A stretch of 64,000 nt of DNA from Xenoacremonium recifei (taxonomy: Eukaryota; Ascomycota; Sordariomycetes; Hypocreales; Nectriaceae): positions 558,001 through 622,000 of the forward strand of contig WOFQ01000006.1 in assembly GCA_012184525.1 (NCBI GenBank). Direction: 5' to 3'. Shown piece by piece: positions 1 through 10,077 of this stretch. The notes under the pieces are model-generated. The model worked only from the letters and a program-made list of their open reading frames with translations, was not told where the DNA came from and ran no database searches. Position 1 is the first letter of the stretch. Each line of letters starts with the position of its first letter. A program made the position numbers and the translations under genes.

Positions 1-1170
1 GTGCTCCGCCGCGCAGCCTCACTGATTCCATTCGCGAAATGAGGTACCGTGGTCTAGAAGCATGGAAGCAGCTGGAGCAATCAGTCAGAAAAAGAAACAA
101 AACGAAACGAAACTGCTTCATCTTCGTCCCATGTCTCTGTTGCTGCCCAGCCCCGGCCTGACCGAAAAACCCTTGACTTACACACAGCAAGGTTCCCCCT
201 CCTCCAACCCCCGTCGTTATCTCACACCCTAGTCTCTATGACCTCGGCTTGGTCAGCGCCCGAAAGCGAAAACTCTCTGATTCCTTCCATCCCGCCTCTA
301 GCGGAAATGCGACGTTGACGTGCGGCTTTCGGCTTACATCACACCCCGGGAACTTAGGCTCGTGGACTATTAGCCATGGTGAGACCTGCGGAAGCCCTAC
401 GGTCTCAGACCATCCGTCATCCGTGAATTTTTTTTCGTCTGGTCTCTTTATCTATGGGTGGGTGGTTTTTTCGCCGCCCCCTGATGATCCACGTGGAGTT
501 GGGGTTGGAATGTGGCGAAGGGTTGCGGTGATTTGCGTGAAAGTGCGTGCAGCCAAGCAGTGTCTCAACGGGGAGCCATTTTAGAGCGGGCGACCGGCGC
601 GTGTGAATGTCTTAACGAAGGGGTGATGGGATTGCTTAGTGGCGAGGCTCCAGGATCGGGCGATGTGGGATGGGAATTTGATGTCATGGATGAAGAGAGC
701 GTCGTCTTCAGCAACGTAAGCGACGTCCCCCTTGACATCCCGAGCCTGCCAGCAGCCTTCCGGCCTCGCTCCAGCGGCCTTCCGGACTAGATGTTCCCGT
801 TTCAACGGCCGCTGGCTTGATTCGAAGCGTCGCTTGGGCCAGGTTTTGGCATCGGCCCCGTACGTGCCGGGACTAAGAAACAGGATCGTGACCGTTGAGG
901 TGGAGCAGGAGTTGATGAGGGACGGGCTGTGAAATGCGATTTGTCGAAGGATCGCGGAGTCGGCGCTCAAATTCAAGGCCGCTACGAACGGCATCAGCTT
1001 ACTGAGACTGGTCGGCTTGAATTGACATGGGCCACGGTTGTATTTGTCATGATCGGACGTACTTGTATTCTCAACTGACGGTGTAAGTCGGAACTCTTTA
1101 GCAACTCTCCTGTTCCAATGCGCTGACAGACCTACAAGGAAATCAAGATAGGAAAAGTAACCAAACTGCT
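1..1170. other. No gene recognised
   Basis: Only short overlapping reading frames are present, none with a recognisable domain or a convincing start and splice pattern. T-, C- and A-rich tracts around 90-240 resemble leader or promoter sequence. The 3' end of the Clr5-domain gene lies just to the right on the minus strand. I see no RNA gene or repeat here. Confidence 0.5.
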
Positions 1171-2333
1171 TTATTCCGCCTTAAAGACAATATCTCTGTT
1201 GGAACCACACGGAACTGTCGGTTGCTTCGCCTTCACATGGGCGTTTGACGATATTCCATCCTGTGGTGACCCCGGCTTCTTCAATTGATCGTAGGCGGCC
1301 GCCCACTCGTTCATCTGATGCTTCTTCATCCACCTTGCAACACTCCCCGTTCTCACATCAGCACGACTTTCATGGATCGCCGGCCGATGCGGTTGCCGGT
1401 TTAACCTCCTATTCTCATCACACACTAGCCGCCCCAGCGTCTCGATTGCCTTCATTTGCATCTTTCCAGATATATTCACCAGCATCTCACAGACCACGGT
1501 GAAGGGATGCCCTGGCCCTTGTATTTCCAGCGCCAACTCACGCGCTCGGTAAATGATAAGGTGCGCTAGGTCCGGCATACCCGCGTTCTGTGCCCAAAGG
1601 TAAAAGCTCGTGAGAGCCCCAATCAGGCCAAGATTCTCGTCCTGGATGGCTGCCCGGAGTAACGTGACGCCCTCCTGTAAAGGGAACTGAGTCCTGGGCC
1701 GAGCAAGGCAGCTGCGGCAATTGAGCTGGGCGTCTCGCTCAGGGCCGAAGCTGAAGGCGAAGCGGTATGGAGCGGCTATTCTATGCGGGAAGCGGTTGGC
1801 GACGTATGTGCGAGCAGCGACGAGCATTTGTTCTGTTGCGCGAGTGTGGTTATGGAGGCTGAGGGGGCGAGAGGGCGTGAGGACCGTGATGTGTGATGGT
1901 AGAGAATTCGAGGCCACTGTTGATGTTCTCTTCCTTGCCTCAGCAGCAAGATGAGGATGCTCATGTAGGTATCGTTGTAACTTTTCGTCGTCGATCATCT
2001 CTCCGTGTCGCCAGAACTGAGTAGGCATATTGTGCGTCTTACGCGAAGCCTGAACTCGGGCCATACAAAGGACTTCTTCGGGACTAGGAGTCTTGTTGAG
2101 GTACCACGTCCTAAGTCGCGCTTTATACATAGATGGGCTTCATAACCTATTAGTACTTAAGGTGGATTTGCGGAGAGGCCTGCTCACGTTGCATTGAATC
2201 CATTCTTTCGTGCCATTATGTTCGCGATTTGATCGAGGGATTTGTCCTCCCGCATGTACAGTCGGGTGATAGTCCCCCGATGCCTCTCCCAGGCATTTTC
2301 GGACGGATTCGAAGTAATGGACGCCGACGACAT
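1171..2333 (-). CDS. Clr5-domain protein
   Basis: Two exons, 2333..2188 and 2137..1171, join over a 50 nt intron (TACTAAT branch, AAG acceptor) to give 370 residues. The join completes one Clr5 domain at about residues 15-70. Exon 1 supplies AWERHRGTITRLYMREDKS and the GFNAT segment; exon 2 supplies PSMYKARLRTWYLNK. Reading only the long exon would start inside the domain at MYKAR. Clr5 domains are a fungal N-terminal helical module named after an S. pombe silencing factor, and many proteins carrying one have no known function. The remaining 300 residues show no motif I recognise. Three histidine/cysteine pairs lie near 150-175, but no clear zinc finger is formed. A nuclear role is plausible from the family only. 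The domain call is firm; the function is unknown. Confidence 0.8.
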
Positions 2334-2988
2334 CGCTCAAGGGGATATTTTCAAAACAAAAATATCAACTTTGATTGTAGGACTAACGTTTCCTTGGAGG
2401 GATTAATATCTGGAAGTGTTCTGATGTAGTGTGGCGATGCGGTCTTCCCCTCCCTTCTAAGCCTCAAGATCGCTGCGAAACTAATGCAGGAAATGCGTTG
2501 CACCAATCATGTATCATGTAGTTGGCCTTGGTCTGCACAAGAAGTGGAAGAAGAACGTACCATCGTGCTGACTTGAATGCGACTCAGGACTGGATCTCAT
2601 AGGCTCGCGACGAAACTACTCATGCACGCATGACAGGTTTTGGGGGCCAACTAGCGGATCACCATGTTGAGATTGTTGTCAGCGAGGCAGTGACAGATTT
2701 TTACAAAGAGACCTTGATAGTTTGTCGATATTGTTGGCAGCGTTGAGGAAACCATAAAATTTCATGATGTACATTCTGAATTCCCAATGTCCAATACCAT
2801 CGTCAACGATTTCATCAGTTGGCGTTTTCCCAGGAAACCTAGCGTTTGTTGTATACCCAAAAGGAGCGTAATAAGAGAAGCCCATGACCCATCAATTTCC
2901 CAAACGCCTGACTTCATGCCATCAAAGACCCATCCATACACGTACAAGGCATATGTATAGAAGCTGCTTAATAACAGACTTCACAACA
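2334..2988. other. Intergenic, no gene recognised
   Basis: About 650 nt between the Clr5-domain gene promoter (its ATG is at 2333 on the minus strand) and the 3' end of the next minus-strand gene. Two overlapping minus-strand frames at 2679-2947 look like random translation. No RNA gene or repeat was seen. Confidence 0.5.
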
Positions 2989-3603
2989 TTACCAGAGCCT
3001 TCGCTGGTAATACATCGGCTTGTCAGCCTGTGAGAGTCGCCTGATCTCTTCCTTGATCAAGCGCCGTCTCTCAGCACGACTGATAGGCTTTTCATCCAGT
3101 GCCAAGGGATCTGGATGTTCGACGCCCCCTGATGCCTTGGCCAATTTGCCCTTCAACTCGTCCACAGCCTGCTTCTTCTCCTGCCTTTCCAGCTGTGTTT
3201 CCGCGTCTGACTTGGCCTTCTTCGGTTGAGCCTTCGCGGGTTCTGGAACGGTCGGCTTCACTTCGATGAGCTGTTCTTTGCTACTGTCTTCGACAAGCTC
3301 GTCAGAGGGTGGGATTTCAATGATATCCTCTTCCCCTTCGGCTGTTGGGATCTTGAACTGGTCTGGGAGGTAGGTCTTGTGTTCGGCTCGGGGACGTGGC
3401 TTGATGGCGATGCGCAGCTCGTTCAGTGTTCGTTGCTGGATAACATAGCCGCTTAGGAAGAGCGCTGAGGTGAAGAGTACAACTGTGGAGGTGCTTGTGT
3501 CAGTTTGCCGCGACTGGAATGTCGTCCGCGGAATATGTAACCTACCGATGATGCTACTAATAAGAACGGACACTTGGGACGACGTGAGGAGAATTTTTGC
3601 CAT
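2989..3603 (-). CDS. Small single-pass membrane protein, unknown function
   Basis: Exons 3603..3546 and 3482..2989 join over a 63 nt intron (GTAGGT donor, CCACAG acceptor) to give 183 residues. Left unspliced, the frame stays open, but splicing joins ISSII to VVLFTSALFLSGYVI and makes one continuous membrane segment at about residues 8-32. The rest is soluble and charged: a proline/acidic stretch around 60-100, then a lysine/glutamate-rich region (about 105-140) likely to be coiled coil, and an RRRLIKEEIRRL helix near the end with the C-terminus YYQRRLW. The gene is divergent from prp38, with 264 nt between the two ATGs. I do not recognise the family. Mitochondrial or ER membrane is possible, but nothing in the sequence decides it. 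Confidence 0.65.
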   Translation of the reverse strand: MAKILLTSSQVSVLISSIIGRLHIPRTTFQSRQTDTSTSTVVLFTSALFLSGYVIQQRTLNELRIAIKPRPRAEHKTYLPDQFKIPTAEGEEDIIEIPPSDELVEDSSKEQLIEVKPTVPEPAKAQPKKAKSDAETQLERQEKKQAVDELKGKLAKASGGVEHPDPLALDEKPISRAERRRLIKEEIRRLSQADKPMYYQRRLW

Positions 3604-3867
3604 GACGATAGTTACACGCGGAAATAAAAATGCGTAGTACGGTCGCTTGTACGCGTATTAAAAGCCTTTGAAGGACTTCTTGGAGCTGGAGAGTTTGCGT
3701 CGTGATGCGTAACGTCTCGGAGGTGACGCTGTAAGTGGCTTGTTGACTCTGTTGACCCAGCAACCATCTTATCGCCTGTGGCGGAAGCTCCCGTCTCCAA
3801 CTTTTTCGTCAACTCCAGCTTCAACTTGAACCCCGCCATCGTCAAATACGAATCCACGATTCTCACA

Positions 3868-4719
3868 ATGTCGAAGCGAGATAGATCCGATATCGTCCAA
3901 GCCGACGCCCGGCGCTTCCTCGATGAGCGCGGCACCAATGCTGCCCTCGCCCCCAATGGCCTCAACCCCGCTACGATCATGGAGAAGGCTGTGAGGGAGC
4001 GCATCGTCGACTCGTACTTCTACCAGGAGCAGTGCTTCGCCCTCAACGAGGCTGACGTCGTCGATCGTGTGGTTGAGCATGTTTCATTTGTGGCTGGCAC
4101 ATACGGCGATGCGCAGAAGCCCAGCCCATTTCTATGTCTTGCCTTTAAGCTACTGGAACTGGGCCCGAGCGACGCCGTTCTGAAGGAATACTTGGGTTAT
4201 GGCGGAGAGGCTTTCAAATATCTACGCGCTCTAGCGTGCTTCTACGTGCGCTTAACGCGCCAGGCCAAGGACGTTTACGAGACCCTGGAGCCGTTCCTCG
4301 AAGATCGAAGGAAACTAAGACGACGGGGGAGGGCTGGCGCGACACTGACCTTTATGGATGAGTTCGTGGATGATTTGCTCATGAAGGATCGTGTATGCGC
4401 GACGAGTCTGTGGAAGATGCCCAAGAGGGAGATCCTGGAAGATCTGGAAGTCCTTGAGCCTAGAGTCAGCCCGCTGGGTGATTTGGAGGACATCTTGGAT
4501 GAGGATGACGAGCAAGGGCAAGAGAATGGAGATGGGGAGGGAGAAGAGGAAATGGATGTTGATCGCGAGGAAGGCGAGAGGAGCCGAAGTCCCAGCAGAA
4601 GCCGAAGTCGAAGTCGAAGTTCCAGGCGATATTCAGACCGGAGTCGAAGTCCACGGCGAGATTCGAGTCGAAGTCGAAGTCCGAGTCGGGATCGAAGAGG
4701 CTCGGAACGAACACCATGA
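3868..4719 (+). CDS. prp38: Pre-mRNA-splicing factor Prp38
   Basis: An intronless gene of 283 residues. The frame is open upstream, but the first ATG is at 3868 (ACAATGTCG) and fits the family N-terminus. The Prp38 domain fills about residues 10-185: DARRFLDERG, GLNPATIMEKAVRERIVDS, YFYQEQCFALNEADVVDRVV, KPSPFLCLAFKLLELGP and YLRALACFYVRLTR are all characteristic. Prp38 is a U4/U6.U5 tri-snRNP-associated protein needed to activate the spliceosome. After the domain comes an acidic stretch (about 210-240), then an arginine/serine tail (about 242-280) made of repeated RS/SRSRS units, as in metazoan and filamentous fungal Prp38 but not budding yeast. The tail probably drives contacts with other SR proteins in the nucleus. 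The gene converges with gatA. Confidence 0.95.
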   Translation: MSKRDRSDIVQADARRFLDERGTNAALAPNGLNPATIMEKAVRERIVDSYFYQEQCFALNEADVVDRVVEHVSFVAGTYGDAQKPSPFLCLAFKLLELGPSDAVLKEYLGYGGEAFKYLRALACFYVRLTRQAKDVYETLEPFLEDRRKLRRRGRAGATLTFMDEFVDDLLMKDRVCATSLWKMPKREILEDLEVLEPRVSPLGDLEDILDEDDEQGQENGDGEGEEEMDVDREEGERSRSPSRSRSRSRSSRRYSDRSRSPRRDSSRSRSPSRDRRGSERTP

Positions 4720-5140
4720 TTCATGCCGGATCGAGGACAGCGACAAACAACGAAACAAGGTCATCGAAAACGGCATCTTTGAGCGACAGCGGCAATATAA
4801 CACGGGCATTGCGCTGCGAATACCGGACTCCCCCAACCGCTTCACATATCGCAGGACTTGCTGAAAATGATAGACGTCGGGAAGACTCCTAGCGGACGAG
4901 CCCATCCTGTTCCAAGTCTACAGCGTCGATTTCTGGACCACATCCGGCATCACGTGTTGCTGTGAATCGGTTCCCCGCGGATGGAACATTGCTGAAAGGG
5001 ACAATCGCTTCCCGGTAACTTCTTGGCCAGCGGCACAGAAACCACTAAAGATACCCAATGCCACATAATACATCTACATCTAGTTCATGAAGTATCTTAC
5101 AGATGACCACGCCCCAATTGCTGTTTAATCTACAACGGGT
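4720..5140. other. Convergent 3' regions of prp38 and gatA
   Basis: About 420 nt between two convergent stop codons. It presumably holds both 3' UTRs. I see no gene, repeat or strong polyadenylation signal. Confidence 0.5.
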
Positions 5141-6745
5141 TCAAGGAACCAAGGCCTTCAGCTTCTCGGCCATGAGTAACACCCTCCGATCATCCCAGTA
5201 CTGCCCAATGAGTTGCAACCCGGCTGGGAATCTGCTCCCGTCCACCAAAGCCGGCACACTCACAGCCGGTAGCCCAGCCAAACTTGCTGGCACCGTAAAC
5301 ACGTCGTTCATATACATATCCACGCTGCTCTGCTTCTGAATCTCGCTCAATTTTGGAGGGAATGTCGGCGCCGTGGGGCAGAGGATGAAGTCAACCTGCG
5401 GAGGACCCCATTTATCCTTCATACCCGTAGCCTCAGCCATATCGCTGAGATCGAATTGCTGCGGCTCGTATAGCGGATTATCCAGCTTAAACACACGGTC
5501 GAAATCTTGCTGTACCAGGCGACGGACCTTTTGCGCTTGGATGAAGTAGTTGTCCATGGCCTCGGAGCTTAGACTGTAGGTACCGAGTAGAATTCTCCGT
5601 TTGACTTCATCTCCGAACCCGGCGCCACGAGTGTCTGAGTAGAGCGTCTCGCCGACAGCATCGCGTTCCTCGCTCCGTGCCCCATATCGTACGCCATCGT
5701 ACTTGGCGAGGTTGGAGGAGGCCTCGGCGGGTGCAAGAACGTAGTAGGCGCAGAGTGCTTCCTTAGTTGACGGAAGTGATATGGGGATCAATTGTGCCCC
5801 TTGAGCTTCCAAAGCTGAGGCTGCTGCTGACCATGCCTCTCGTATCGAAGGATCGAGCTCGCTTATGTTGTATTCGAGGGGAATGCCGATGTTGATTTGC
5901 GACAAGTCGGGAAGAGCCGACGAAGTAGCTTCGGTGCAACGTCGTCGTGAAGGAGATGAGAGGGAGGTCGGGTCGTTGGGGTCATGTTCCATATAGAGGC
6001 CACTTCCGAAAACCAGATCATAAAGCGGCCGTACGTCTTGAGCCAAAAAGCCGACGGTGTCCAAGGAGTTTGCATATGGGACGACGCCAAAGCGGGACAC
6101 CATGCCATAACTTGGCTTATATCCAACTGTTCCTGTGTATGCCGCTGGAAGCCGAATTGAGCCACCCGTATCTGTACCAAGCGCGATATCTGCATCGCCT
6201 AGCCTCACTGCAACAGCGCTGCCACCAGAGCTCCCACCCGCCGAAACGTCCTCACCCTCTCCTAGAGGATTCTTCACAGCGCCGTGTATTGAGTTGGTTG
6301 AATGCGATCCCATGCCAAACTCGTCCATGTTTGTCTTTCCAACGACGGTAGCGCCACGGGACCGTAATTGTCTGACTATAGTCGCCTCGAAGGGAGAGGG
6401 ATGTGAGGAGAGGATGTGCGAGGCGCATTGCGTGGGGAGGTTGGACGTCGCGATGTTATCCTTGACAGCGAGCTTGAAGGGGTTTGCGCCTTTCGACGTT
6501 TGGGGTATTATAGAAGGGTCAGTTGTCGAGTGTGAGCCTATATTTCTGTCAGCTAGATCCTGAGGTTCGGCTGGTCCTGATGTACTCTTCGTAACGAAGT
6601 GGTTGTATGTGCTTTGCGAGCGCCATTGCGAAGGCCATGCTCGCGATCGTGTGCGCTGTCGCGAGCTGTTACCACAGCACTGCTGGGTAATTGCGGAGCA
6701 ATTGCAAGCTCTCGAAGCCGAGCGGCGCGCCAAAACCGCACTCAT
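5141..6745 (-). CDS. gatA: Mitochondrial glutamyl-tRNA(Gln) amidotransferase subunit A
   Basis: A single open frame of 534 residues from the ATG at 6745. The frame continues 13 codons upstream only through a GTG. This is the amidase subunit of GatFAB/GatCAB-type enzymes (yeast Her2). It releases ammonia from glutamine to convert Glu-tRNA(Gln) to Gln-tRNA(Gln) in mitochondria. The amidase signature is complete: catalytic Lys in LAVKDNIAT (about 92-100), the GGSSGGSA loop with the cis-serine (about 170-177) and the nucleophile loop DTGGSIRLPA (about 192-201). The first 50 residues are rich in Arg, Ser and Ala with almost no acidic residues, as expected of a mitochondrial targeting peptide. The segment between it and LAVKDN is longer than usual, so a small missed intron near codons 60-80 cannot be excluded. 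Its promoter (218 nt) is shared with the divergent Gemin2 gene. Confidence 0.93.
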   Translation of the reverse strand: MSAVLARRSASRACNCSAITQQCCGNSSRQRTRSRAWPSQWRSQSTYNHFVTKSTSGPAEPQDLADRNIGSHSTTDPSIIPQTSKGANPFKLAVKDNIATSNLPTQCASHILSSHPSPFEATIVRQLRSRGATVVGKTNMDEFGMGSHSTNSIHGAVKNPLGEGEDVSAGGSSGGSAVAVRLGDADIALGTDTGGSIRLPAAYTGTVGYKPSYGMVSRFGVVPYANSLDTVGFLAQDVRPLYDLVFGSGLYMEHDPNDPTSLSSPSRRRCTEATSSALPDLSQINIGIPLEYNISELDPSIREAWSAAASALEAQGAQLIPISLPSTKEALCAYYVLAPAEASSNLAKYDGVRYGARSEERDAVGETLYSDTRGAGFGDEVKRRILLGTYSLSSEAMDNYFIQAQKVRRLVQQDFDRVFKLDNPLYEPQQFDLSDMAEATGMKDKWGPPQVDFILCPTAPTFPPKLSEIQKQSSVDMYMNDVFTVPASLAGLPAVSVPALVDGSRFPAGLQLIGQYWDDRRVLLMAEKLKALVP

Positions 6746-6963
6746 TGCGGCAAAGACACCATGTGAGTCGAATGTAAACGACACACCATGTAGCTCCGAA
6801 AAGTGACGATGTTCTGGAGTGGATGATCAGGTCCCTTATCGATAAGCGTCGGCCCAGATATTTGCTTCCCAGGCAATAACTACAAGCAAACGACTTTCTT
6901 CTCACAACTCACCTGACCTCTTCAGGTTGCGCACACGCGTCGCAGGCGCTTTTCGCCATTAAT

Positions 6964-8517
6964 ATGGCGTCCAAGCGAGAGCTTCAAGATGACGAGAAGA
7001 GCCAGATGCATGAGCCTTCGCCGAAACGACCTAGGAAGCAAGCCGGCAAGAAGCAACAAGGCAAGACGAAGGCAGATCGGGACCGCGAAGAGTACACCGA
7101 TGCCACTTGGGGCCAGAAATACGTCTTCTCGGGTAAAAGCCGTACCACGACGATTCCTAAAGGCGAGGAGGGATACTTCGAAGATGACGCCGACGCCATG
7201 GCCTACCTGGCCTCTGTAAGGTACGTGCTTTTGCTCCCCTCCCTCCCCCGTCGGTCATCTCAGTCTGGCTGAAGAGTGTACGAATATGCAGTAGTCGGGT
7301 GCTGATATGGTGAGTTATGGTTTAGACAACAAGCCCAGAGCATTCCGCACCTGCTCTCCGCGCCCAAAGTCATGATCGGACCCCAGCTGCCCGACGGGTT
7401 GGACACCCCCGACGACGAAGAACCTATAGACAGAAGCAACTATCAACGCGAAACCAACGATTCGAGAGGCTACTACAGTGACGGAGCATATACGGCCAGG
7501 CCGAGCAGCCATTTCAGACAGTACATGGGCGAACCTGAACCAACCGAAATGCCTACCGAGGAGGAACGGCACATTGAACGCTACTTTGTAGCCCTTAAAA
7601 TACGGTTCTTCCGTTTGCGAATCGTCCTCGAGTCGAAACCACCTACGACTGCTGTCAATCGTCTTACTGTCTCCAATCCAACGCACATCCCTGAAGGCCG
7701 TCAAGGCACTGCCCTTTGGGTCCGAACGGTCCACGATACCGATCCCCTCCCAGCCCAGGTTGCGCTCATGTCTACGGACACTGTCATCAGCATCCTTCGC
7801 ATACTATTGAAGGACAAATCGCTAGGAAAAGGGTTTCCAGTCACGGAGCGGACAAGCCGCTGGATCTGGGCGCTCCTTGCTCGCTTGCCACTCCCAGGCA
7901 TGCTTAATCACTATCAGATCGCGGTGGTACGAGATTTAGGGAAAAGAGCATCGGAATTTCTGCGTAGCTTGCGGACAGCATGCTACATGGATAGGCACGA
8001 AATTGTTGGCGATGATGAAGAGGAAATTTCGGACATGGGGGATCACGAAGACGCGGATAGGGTCCAGAGCGAAGGTCTTGCTAAGATCAAGACATCCCTA
8101 AAGAAGGATCACAGGCAATCCTCAGAAACCAAGAGCGAAGTTCACACCGGGAATGCTCCTGGTAATCTCGAGAACGGCAAGAAGGCAACGGAAGAAGTCG
8201 AGGAGGGCGAGGCCGCAAGCGCAGAGGTCACCGATGATGAAAAGGATGTACCCATGGATCTCGAAACAGACTCGGACGCAGAGGAAGGCGAAATTGACGA
8301 AGAAATGGAAGAAGCCCGAGCTCGGGTCTTGGCCTCGCTAGACCTGACAAGCGATTACGACCAGGAACGTCAAGAGCGTGCTCAAGCGTCGCTTCGCAGC
8401 TACAGGAACATGGTTCTGACGGCCAACATGATCCTGACTGTCTCTGGCGAGATTTATGGTCAATTAGACCAGCTCGAGGATCGATATGCGTTTGTTGACG
8501 AGTTGATGTCTGAGTAA
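6964..8517 (+). CDS. Gemin2/SIP1 homologue (SMN-complex component)
   Basis: Exons 6964..7220 and 7326..8517 join over a 105 nt intron (GTACGT donor, TTTAG acceptor) to give 482 residues. The join reads AYLASVRQQAQSIPHLLSAP, which matches the start of the SIP1 domain. The central segment TDTVISILRILL, then TSRWIWALLARLPLP and VVRDLGKRASEF, corresponds to the conserved Gemin2 core. The end, MILTVSGEIYGQLDQL, matches the family C-terminus. Gemin2 holds Sm proteins during U snRNP assembly (S. pombe Yip11/Gem2, yeast Brr1). An acidic, low-complexity insert (about residues 350-430) separates the last core helices, as is common in filamentous fungi and makes this protein longer than the roughly 280-residue human one. 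The N-terminus is Lys/Arg-rich and may be a nuclear signal. Divergent from gatA. Confidence 0.82.
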
Positions 8518-8794
8518 GTATGGCAAAGAAGACTAAGGATGAGGAAGACACTGAAGAGTGTCATGCATATTTGAGGAGAATGTCATGGGAGAAAGGAGTT
8601 ATGGAAAAAAGAAAAAGGCACATGTGTAATATTTGCTGATACCCGCCGCCAAATCGAACCAGTCGAACAATGAGCTCTGGAGCTACCTAGGTGTATAATA
8701 CAACGCCGAACCCCAATTTGAACAAATTAACCCAAGCTCATACACTATAAATCGTCACATCCAGTCATCGACCACACTTGCAAGTCGCCGGCTT

Positions 8795-9445
8795 TTAGTT
8801 TGCCATCTCCGAACCGTCTCCGTAGACCAGGAACTCGGCGTCCTCGAAATCATCGTCAAGCGCCATGTTCTCCTGTTCCAAAGTCTTGAGCCCAGAAGTC
8901 TTCTTGGCTCGTGACCTTGGAACAGCCAGGACCCGAGCATTGCTCATCTCTGCAGGGCCTAAAGCTTCCCTCTCGTCATCATCGTCGTCATCGAATAGCC
9001 GCTTTCGCGATGGCTCATACACCTCGTCCACACTATCGGCGCTCTCTTGCGACATGGTGAGCTCCGGCATGGCATCCAGCTCCGGCACCTCATCTGCAAA
9101 CTCAGGTTGCGTGGCTAGCCCGCCGACCTTGTTGATCCCGCAAAAGGGAAGTAGCTCCCGCGATGACGCAGTCCCACCCCGGCGGGAGCCAGTGCTGGGG
9201 GTTGGCAGAGGCGAGTTGTCAGTCCACAGCTTGAAGGCGCTGGGGCCGACGGTCTTGTAGCCCTCGGGGACGGACTTGCGGACGCGCATGCCCACCGTCA
9301 GGAGGTTCGCTTCGACGGAGGCCGGAAGCTCGGGCTTGGGAGAGGAGGAGGATGCGGCGCTGGGGTTGAAGAAGGAGGTGATTTGGCGCTGGGAGGGGTC
9401 GGCGGAAGCACCGGCGAATTGGCGCTTTGTTCGGGGAGTGGACAT
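8795..9445 (-). CDS. Spd1/Dif1/Sml1-type ribonucleotide reductase inhibitor
   Basis: A single exon of 216 residues, ATG at 9445. The segment VGMRVRKSVPEGYKT (residues 51-65) is the hallmark of the fungal RNR-inhibitor family (Pfam RNR_inhib; S. pombe Spd1, yeast Dif1/Hug1 relatives). These small, largely disordered proteins restrain class I RNR by binding or relocating its subunits until S phase or DNA damage. Residues 19-26, QRQITSFF, fit the PCNA-binding (PIP) consensus exactly. That is of note because Spd1 is destroyed by the PCNA-linked CRL4-Cdt2 ligase. The rest is Ser/Pro-rich with an acidic run (DDDDDDE, about 150) and an acidic end. The neighbour on the right is a class III RNR. The assignment rests on one motif recalled from the family, so a profile search would settle it. 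Confidence 0.72.
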   Translation of the reverse strand: MSTPRTKRQFAGASADPSQRQITSFFNPSAASSSSPKPELPASVEANLLTVGMRVRKSVPEGYKTVGPSAFKLWTDNSPLPTPSTGSRRGGTASSRELLPFCGINKVGGLATQPEFADEVPELDAMPELTMSQESADSVDEVYEPSRKRLFDDDDDDEREALGPAEMSNARVLAVPRSRAKKTSGLKTLEQENMALDDDFEDAEFLVYGDGSEMAN

Positions 9446-9972
9446 GGCGTGGGTGGTTTTGGTGGTTATTCGGGGTTGTGTTCAGGTGCCTCGTAGGCTT
9501 TGAAGAGGTTCAAGATCGGGGTGATTGATGGCAATTGAAGGCCAATGCGTTGTCCGCGATGATGAAGAGGATGAAGAAAGGCAGAGAGCGCAAGTTCAGC
9601 CAGCTTTTGTCCTCTCCTCTGTGGCGTGGCCTCGTCGCAGCAATATGACGTTGATGTCTCGAACCCTCCAATTGCAGCCCCGAGAACCCTGGTAGATCGT
9701 CAAGGGCGCAGAAAAAAAACTCCCGAAGCAACACACGAATTGAGTGGAGATGGTCCGCAAGCAGGGGGGCAGAAAAGAATGTGACGAACGTTCGCAGCGA
9801 GATGCTTCGATCTGTTGACGAGACAACGCAGTGGAGAGAGATGAAAGAAGCGAGAGTTGATGGAGAGAAAAAGAGGCTGGGTCCCTGGTCTTAGCAGGTT
9901 GGGGAAAGTTTCCGCTTTTGGCGCAAGGTGAAGAGGTAAGGTGGGGCGTGGAGCGGGCTGGAGAAGGTGCAG

Positions 9973-10009
9973 ACGCGAGGCGTTCGCGCCTGCCTCGCGT
10001 TTGGCGCGT
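9973..10009. promoter_or_regulatory. Cluster of three ACGCG (MBF-like) sites upstream of the RNR-inhibitor gene
   Basis: ACGCG at 9973-9977 and CGCGT at 9996-10000 and 10005-10009 lie within 37 nt, about 530 nt upstream of the RNR-inhibitor ATG. ACGCG is the core bound by the yeast MBF/DSC1 G1-S transcription factor. Occupancy is inferred, not shown. TTTGGCGC also occurs at 9917-9924 and overlaps the last site at 10000-10007. Confidence 0.4.
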
Positions 10010-10077
10010 AAAGTGTTTGTGCCTGAGGAATCCGGGCGCTGGGATTGGGCAGCTAAATCTGGGGCTCAGGTACTGCT

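Noticed and set aside
3778..3867. Longer N-terminus for Prp38
   Set aside because: The extension starts with GTG and is not part of the family. The ATG at 3868 gives the expected length.
4275..4724. 149-codon Arg/Leu-rich frame antisense to prp38
   Set aside because: Mirror translation of the RS-repeat tract. No independent evidence.
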